Source: Priapulus caudatus
Lineage: Eukaryota; Priapulida; Priapulimorpha; Priapulimorphida; Priapulidae
Direction of reading: 5' to 3'
NCBI RefSeq assembly: GCF_000485595.1
Contig: NW_014579089.1
Coordinates: forward strand, 1-24,237
DNA: 24,237 nucleotides
Shown here: positions 19,071 through 24,237 of the stretch, one piece after another
Numbering within the stretch: the first letter of the stretch is position 1
How the letters are laid out: each line of letters begins with the position of its first letter
Notes under the pieces: model-generated
What the model saw: the letters and a program-made list of their open reading frames with translations, nothing else
Database searches by the model: none
What the model was told of the DNA's origin: nothing
Position numbers and translations under genes: made by a program

Positions 19071-22000
19071 CTGTGGAAATCAGACCAGAGTTGGTGAACG
19101 GTGATTCGTAACTCTACAGACTACTATGCAGGCACTGATGGCAATGAGAATTTATTTCAAAACATCAGTGCTGTTCCTCATACAGGAGTGACAGTAACTA
19201 TAGCACTACTAGATATCTGACAAGCCAGTGCGGCCAGCGGAGGGTACGGTGTATACAGTCAATGCAAAAATCTAGATACCCAATCAATTCTTTATGAATA
19301 TTTTTTATACATTTTTATGGATGGATAACCAAGAAAATCTGTTGCCGTTACTGCTTATTAAAAAGGGTATAACTAGCACACAATGACAGTTAACATGCCT
19401 GACTTCCCGTTACAGATGGCAATTATGTGAAACAAGTGGGCTGTATTAGCTTCCATAACCTTAGGTTGAAAACAAGATCATGCAACAAGGAGGAATAAAT
19501 GCCTTGCTTACTAATATATCTTCGTAAAACATTTTCTATTTGTTTCTGTTGAAATTTTCCCTTGATAATCAGCTGGTTGTTTCCATCCACTGAACCACTG
19601 CAATGAATTTCAAGTAAAAATGTTAATTCCCCATTACCATAGGTATACAGCACACATAGATTTTCAGAGTTGTCATTGACCTCCTTTTGCCAATTTATTC
19701 TGAGCTTAATTCTGTAACCTATAAAAACATATCAGGTTGTGTCCACACTCCATTGTCCAAAGGCCAATAATAAACATGCATTACATATAAGGATAGACTT
19801 AGTACTAAATGATAGTCAACTGCTATTTTCCGACTGCAATATATAGAGATGATGGAATGTTCTAACATAATGGATTCCAAAGTGTAAAGGCTAACCCATA
19901 CTATCTACACTTTATACATATATACCCGTACATGTAAATTATAACAAGTGTGTTACAATACATTACGAATAACACCTTGCCGGCTTCACATCACTATAAA
20001 ATTGTTGAAAAATTGAGAAGTTTTTAAGTGCAATCCATAAGATTATTTCAATGCAGATACCTTGTTCCCAGCTCGGCCATCAAAAAGGCTAATAGATGTT
20101 TTGGTTGCCTATGAAGACTGAAATATAACAAGCAAATAATAACCATACAAGTTGTTGCTTGGCTATCTACATGTAAATTATGTGCAAATCATGTATACGC
20201 GTGTTTGGCACAGATAGTTCGATTTAAAATATGGGCTGCGCAATGTCTTTAACAAATGATTGATACTCTAACATAAAAAACAATCCCATACACATACATT
20301 TTGCAGATATCAGCGAAGTTAGCAAAAGACGTCTTCTTTGTTCCTACGCGGCAGACTTGTGGCGGACGCATTACAAACCGCTTCTTGTCACCAGCAACCA
20401 TGTCTGGATTTTTCTCTCTCATAATGTCAAACACCCGTGTGAGCAGCTGAAACAGAAATAATTACGATGATCAATTTAGCATGGATCCACAAGCCAGTAA
20501 TATATTCATGCACCATGGGCCACTGCTTATCACCTAATAAACACGCCATTTCGATCAGTCTATATTGTAAGTTAAAATCATGTCTTGGTCACATGAATAG
20601 CTGATATATCAAAGGTCTAAGATTTTCTTTGCATCACCTCTTCATAGGTATAATCTCTGTCTGACCCAGACCACGCGGTGCCATCACTTAAGCCTAACGA
20701 CTCGTCATCTAAAACAGAGAACATCGATTCAATACAGGTACTAATAACATTACTTATTACAACATATTAATTATTACTATTTATCCATTTACAAGCCAGA
20801 AAATTAAGAGTATGTTGAACCATTGTATTATAACTATGGGCTTAATGAGAAAATGTCTATAATAATAATTAATGTCTGAACATAATATTTATGAGAGGCA
20901 TGAGTTAATACTTTACCTTGTTTAGCTGTGCCTTCTCCTGTCTCCTAAAATAATACAATATTTTATATTTATCAAATTAAATGAACTTTTAACACATATG
21001 TAACTTTTATTATCTATTCAATCATTTATGGTTTCAACAACTTGTAATACTACAATGTCAACAATTACTTGTGCAGTACAATGACGAAAGACTACACAAA
21101 CACACATATAGCATTCAACGAAGCCTTAGAAAAATATTATAAACAAAATTATGGACTTTTTACATATATTAAAATTACGGAATAGGACTTTTCCATATAT
21201 CATAAAAACATATCCTCTATTCAGGGGTCGAAATTGGATTTTTATTATGGTATCCATTCGGGATACCAGGTACTCTAAGGCTAGTAGATGATGAATTTCC
21301 CTTGTTTATTGAAGTCACACTCCTTCCCTATTATCTACTTCTGATACAATGTATACACATTACATTTATGATCAGCATCGGCCACGCTTACGCATGCGCT
21401 TGCAAATATGCTATGCCTGCTGTATAACGCTAGTGTGGCATAGTAAGGGTGCATGAGCCCGCTCAGATCGCGCGCACTCGCTCAGATGCGCTGCCGTACA
21501 AAGTTGATAACTCAACAACCACTATCCCGATTTTCACTATTTTTTTTGTACTATCCCGGCGGGATACCAAGCATTGAAATCTGGTATCCAACACAAGAAT
21601 CTACTATCCCGCGGATATCGGGATACCGCTAATTTCGACCCCTGCTATTGTAAGATTTAATGGGGTTATTACAGTATAATCAGCACATTGCATACTGACG
21701 GTGTTATAATACATAGTCACTATAGAGATAAATCAACAAAAGCCTAACAAGTACATAAAAAAACAACATTTGAATGTATGTCAAACTATGACAAAACTGA
21801 ATGCCAAAAGTGAAAAAATAAATGAAATATCGAAGCAGTAGCCACTCTGATATACATACTGCAGTGCCACCATCCAGTGCATCCAAATCTAGAACTTTAG
21901 CTTTCTTTTTCTTTTTCTTTTTCTTCCCAGAGAAGTCATCCAGATCATAAGCAAAATCTGGAAAACATTAACACATTAAGACCATAGTAATTGCAATCAG

Positions 22001-23972
22001 CAAATGTTAATACTATCAAGAGCTAAAAAATACCTAGCGTGTACAACGGGAAAACGGGAAAATTGTGCTTTTTCACGGCAATATTATTCTACTTTGTATG
22101 CGGTTCTAGACTAAGTTCATGGTATTGCGTTAAGCAGCATTCTTTGCTCTCCAAAATAAGACCAACCGCTTATCTCTACGATACTCCTAGGCTGAGATAT
22201 TGGAGCGTAATCATGCCTCCCACAGGCCTCACGCCGCGTCGCATCCACAATATTCACTATCCTTCTCGCCTTTTGAGGGTCTGGCTATCGTTTTCCGTGG
22301 CCGCTTGGAGCGCTGATAATTGATGTCACATGCCCAAATTTGGTACTCTTACTACACCATATAGTAACTGAGCTGCGTTGTAGAGACTTAAATTAGAAAA
22401 CATTGCCGGCTCCATCATGACGGGCATTAGCCGTGCTAGGAAAGATAATGGGAGATAAGGGCATAGGCGATGCCCCCGAAAGTCACCGAAACGAAGTTCA
22501 TTCATAAAGTTATCGCGAAAAAGACCGAACTCTCACGAAGCGACTTTCCTAATCCGCAAAAGGCGAGAAGGATAGTGAATATTGTGGATATGAGGTGCCG
22601 TGAGGCCTGTGGGAGGGGAAGTTTACGAGCCAATATCTTAGCCTAGGAGTAGGAGTATCGTATTGACAAGCAGTTGGTCTTGTTTTAGAGCAAAGAATTC
22701 TGCTTAATGCAATACCATAAAATTGTTCTAGACTCGCAGGCAAAGTAGAATAATATTGCCGTGAAATAGCACTATTTTCCCGTTTTTTCATTGTACACTC
22801 TAGGTGTTTATTAGCTCTTGATACTATACATAGCAATTATTATCATTCTAAATTGAAAGATAAAACTGAAAAAAAGAAAATCACTACAGATATGGGGCCT
22901 GTTGTGAGAAAAGTTATGAAGTTAAGGCTAATGTTAATGCTAAGATATCACTTACGACTAATGTTAATGCGACGAGAATAGCATTGACAGAAACGCATCA
23001 CAGCTATGAGAAAACTTACTATAACAGTAACTTGTTAAGTTGCTGTCAAAAGGCTGCTGACTGGATGAGAATTGATAATGAAACTCAACTTTATATACAT
23101 TTATTGTACACGACTATAACATATGCATATATTATGATAGTTAACCACATATAAATAATAACCGATGAAAGAACAACATGATATGAGCCTCACAACTCAT
23201 AAAAATTATATCCAAAACAATAGCACAATTTCCACTTGCAAATCTTTGTTTTGTTACATGCTCAGTAGATATGTGGTGTGTAATGAAATTTTCAAACGAT
23301 GCCATGAAAAAGTGCACGTATGCAAGTTACGTGATGCAAATATTTATAGACTGGTACCTATCTCGGAGTGTATACAAAGGTAATTAACCTAGTGTAGAGA
23401 CAGGGTTCCGGCCTCATGAGAGCAAAAATCACACGCTAGTTTTGTTGACATATGTAAACAAATCTAATTGGAAATATAAACCAGTGCACATATTGGTGGA
23501 AAGAATGTTGTGAGAATGTTCTATGACGTGTTAACCTTATTATATACATTTGGTGTTATGCAAGGACTAGCGGTAAGTATCAGAACGGTCACAAAAATAT
23601 GAAAACAGTAAGTAAAAACATGAGAAATCCTTGCTTTAAAACTAATATTAGGACTAAATTTGTTTCTGATAATGGGCCCATGGTCACGTACAATAATTTG
23701 CATAAATTTTTATTTTTACTCAGGACCTTGATTAGTGTTTATAGTTTATACATAATTACAATATATAATAGTTTATTGGGCATGTAATTTGTTTTTAGCC
23801 TACCATCTTCTTCCTTTTTTTCTTCCAATTCTTCCTCTACAACAAAAGCCTCAATTCTGTCTTCTGTTCTATTCTCTACTGGCTCTGCATTAGTTTCCCC
23901 TGCCATGGCTGCATCAAGATCGAATGGTGTCTTCTTCTTCTTTTTCTTCTTCTTTATGCTGGGATCAAACAG
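18895..23972 (-). CDS. EIF2S2: Eukaryotic translation initiation factor 2 subunit beta, 5'-partial gene, eight exons
   Basis: eIF2 beta is part of the GTP-dependent complex that delivers initiator Met-tRNA to the 40S ribosome; its Lys-rich N-terminus binds eIF5 and eIF2B epsilon. Eight - strand exons join in phase into 277 codons plus TAA. Seen in order: [19 protein letters not shown], an acidic linker, a second run of eight Lys, the [18 protein letters not shown] segment, [69 protein letters not shown] and the C2-C2 zinc finger CHTC...CEMC. Only the first few residues with the initiator Met are missing, beyond the right edge. Human eIF2 beta is 333 residues with three Lys runs; only two are present here. 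Identification is secure from the near-identical C-terminal half. Confidence 0.98.
19512..19597 (-). CDS. EIF2S2: EIF2S2 exon: GSVDGNNQ segment
   Basis: Between TTCATTGCAG and GTAAGCAAGG. It encodes [20 protein letters not shown] then ENVLRRYI, with one base at the start and one at the end shared with neighbours. This is the conserved alpha-beta core of the eIF2 beta/eIF5 fold. Confidence 0.97.
20061..20117 (-). CDS. EIF2S2: EIF2S2 exon: [18 protein letters not shown]
   Basis: A 57-base exon between ATATTTCAG and GTATCTGCAT. It supplies eighteen codons plus three split bases, and joins the neighbours to give [13 protein letters not shown] and AELGTSGSVDG. Confidence 0.97.
20298..20446 (-). 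CDS. EIF2S2: EIF2S2 exon: NPDMVAG to FADICK
   Basis: Between CTGTTTCAG and GTATGTGTATG. Forty-nine codons plus two bases: [49 protein letters not shown]. The conserved eIF2 beta/eIF5 domain begins here. Confidence 0.98.
20638..20708 (-). CDS. EIF2S2: EIF2S2 exon: [12 protein letters not shown]
   Basis: Between CTGTTTTAG and GTGATGCAAAG. It encodes [20 protein letters not shown] and YEE, matching the conserved WxGSxRDYTYEELL stretch across the junction. Confidence 0.95.
20917..20944 (-). CDS. EIF2S2: EIF2S2 28-base micro-exon
   Basis: Between TTATTTTAG and GTAAAGTATT. It adds ETGEGTAKQ plus one base of the next Asp codon. Both phases fit the neighbours exactly (phase 0 in, phase 1 out), which is the main support for so short an exon. 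The sequence itself is not conserved. Confidence 0.75.
21222..21644. mobile_element. 423-bp hAT-like MITE with 5-bp target duplication
   Basis: Ends CAGGGGTCGAAATT and AATTTCGACCCCTG are perfect 14-bp inverted repeats. CTATT flanks both sides (21,217-21,221 and 21,645-21,649). GGGATACC/GGTATCC motifs recur near both ends, at least five times in all, like subterminal transposase-binding sites. There is no transposase frame. The interior includes the dispersed repeat also seen at 2297-2385. The ends resemble those of the MITE at 867-1217 and 6344-6649, suggesting the same superfamily. Confidence 0.85.
21267..21352 (+). repeat. Dispersed repeat shared with 2297-2385
   Basis: About 85 bp inside the MITE match the repeat at 2297-2385, including CACACTCCTTCCCTATTATC without change. 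Confidence 0.75.
21860..21957 (-). CDS. EIF2S2: EIF2S2 exon: second Lys run
   Basis: Between GTTTTCCAG and GTATGTATATC. It encodes [10 protein letters not shown], eight Lys (21,902-21,925), then [14 protein letters not shown]. This corresponds to the second K-box of eIF2 beta, which binds eIF5 and eIF2B epsilon and is set in acidic sequence as in relatives. Confidence 0.93.
22014..22823. mobile_element. Foldback-type element with arms of about 250 bp
   Basis: The left arm (about 22,014-22,276) and right arm (about 22,556-22,823) are inverted copies. Outer ends read TATCAAGAGCTAA and its complement TTAGCTCTTGATA; inner landmarks include CCTAG, TGTACA, CGGCAATATTATTCTACTTTG and GATAGTGAATATTGTGGAT on opposite strands. 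A central region of about 280 bp is unique. The frames at 22,039-22,323 and 22,549-22,836 are simply the two arms read in mirror image. A TA dinucleotide on each side could be a target duplication but is not convincing. It lies in an EIF2S2 intron. Confidence 0.85.
22824..23803 (-). other. Remainder of the largest EIF2S2 intron
   Basis: About 980 bases between the foldback element and the next exon, AT-rich, with no recognisable coding exon. Frames at 23,165-23,383 and 23,521-23,787 overlap on opposite strands and have no domain. Confidence 0.6.
23804..23972 (-). CDS. EIF2S2: EIF2S2 exon: first Lys run and acidic linker
   Basis: Between TTATTTTGTAG and GTAGGCTAAAAAC. It begins LFDPSIK, continues with eight Lys (23,931-23,954), [12 protein letters not shown] and a Glu-rich linker ending KKEED. 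The FDP-K-box-PFDLD pattern matches the N-terminus of animal eIF2 beta. Since phase 0 is entered mid-protein, an upstream exon with the start codon is required. Confidence 0.93.
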
Positions 23973-24191
23973 CTACAAAATAACCAATAGTAGAATGAAA
24001 TGCTGCCCAAATTAATGAAGAAGGATGAAAGAATGAAATTATAAGATCTTCAAACTACACAATCAATTTCTACGCTATAGCAAAAGTTAATACGGTGTAA
24101 AAAATGGGGCGTTTTATTATATGACTGCCGACTAGAGGAAAGAGTAAAAAAACATTTTTGGACAGGGATCTACAATACTGTCCACGTCACT

Positions 24192-24192
<1 letters not shown>
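23973..24192 (-). other. EIF2S2 upstream intron, partial
   Basis: No start-codon exon matching the eIF2 beta N-terminus is visible on the - strand before the window ends. Presumed intron. Confidence 0.5.

Positions 24193-24237
<45 letters not shown>
24193..24237. repeat. GA microsatellite at the window end
   Basis: A pure (GA)n run of about 45 bases reaches the last base. The true length is unknown because the sequence stops inside it. Confidence 0.95.

Larger units (their letters stand above)
20945..21859 (-). other. EIF2S2 intron holding a hAT-like MITE
   Basis: 915-base intron. The only recognisable content is the element at 21,222-21,644. I searched it for a third Lys-rich exon and found no T-rich/CTT run on the + strand that would encode one. 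Confidence 0.7.

Noticed and set aside
18901-19111. Two + strand frames of 61-67 residues
   Set aside because: They are antisense to the conserved zinc-finger exon of EIF2S2.
22039-22836. Two frames of about 95 residues on opposite strands
   Set aside because: They are the mirror-image arms of the foldback element; the translations have no recognisable domain.
1-24237. A prokaryotic or viral operon-like system
   Set aside because: Long introns with GT-AG borders, animal eIF2 beta and PTP genes and MITEs show this is an animal nuclear locus; no operon structure exists.

Overview
This is eukaryotic, clearly metazoan, nuclear DNA: AT-rich, intron-dense, full of small non-autonomous DNA transposons and simple-sequence tracts. 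Two conserved animal genes can be reconstructed exon by exon with GT-AG introns and consistent phases. They are a PTPN1/PTPN2-type (PTP1B/TC-PTP) non-receptor tyrosine phosphatase on the + strand and the translation initiation factor eIF2 beta subunit (EIF2S2) on the - strand. Some repeats resemble families common in marine invertebrates, so a sponge, cnidarian or other marine invertebrate is plausible, but the phylum cannot be fixed from the sequence.

Layout. 1-7,009: mostly repeat-derived intergenic or first-intron DNA. It holds a hAT-like MITE with a 5-bp target duplication (867-1217), a head-to-head pair of related short reading frames (1723-2263), interstitial telomere-like motifs (about 2,440-2,550), a TIR element (about 4,319-4,988), about 930 bp of impure GA repeat (5,083-6,010), a 41-bp tandem repeat with an inverted unit (6,075-6,270) and a second, inverted copy of the MITE (6,344-6,649). 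7,010-13,229: nine phosphatase exons that join into 373 codons plus a stop; the first coding exon was not found. A second, divergent version of the Q-loop exon lies in the same gene (10,900-11,088). 13,591-16,850: a minisatellite of roughly 120 copies of a 27-bp unit. 16,912-18,894: no recognisable gene. 18,895-23,972: eight EIF2S2 exons (277 codons plus stop); the initiator exon lies beyond the right edge. EIF2S2 introns hold a 423-bp hAT-like MITE and an about 810-bp foldback element. The window ends inside a GA microsatellite.

The two genes are convergent, with the minisatellite between their 3' ends. They have no direct functional link: one dephosphorylates tyrosine in signalling, the other carries initiator tRNA and GTPase-regulator contacts in translation initiation.

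The best candidates for something undescribed are (i) the duplicated phosphatase exon, which has the same phase and alignment but has lost the conserved Q-loop glutamine, so alternative use would give a probably impaired phosphatase; (ii) the 27-bp minisatellite, open in frame as a Ser/Pro/Thr repeat, bounded by plausible splice sites and phase-compatible with the phosphatase gene; and (iii) the head-to-head pair at 1723-2263. All three are inferences from sequence alone.
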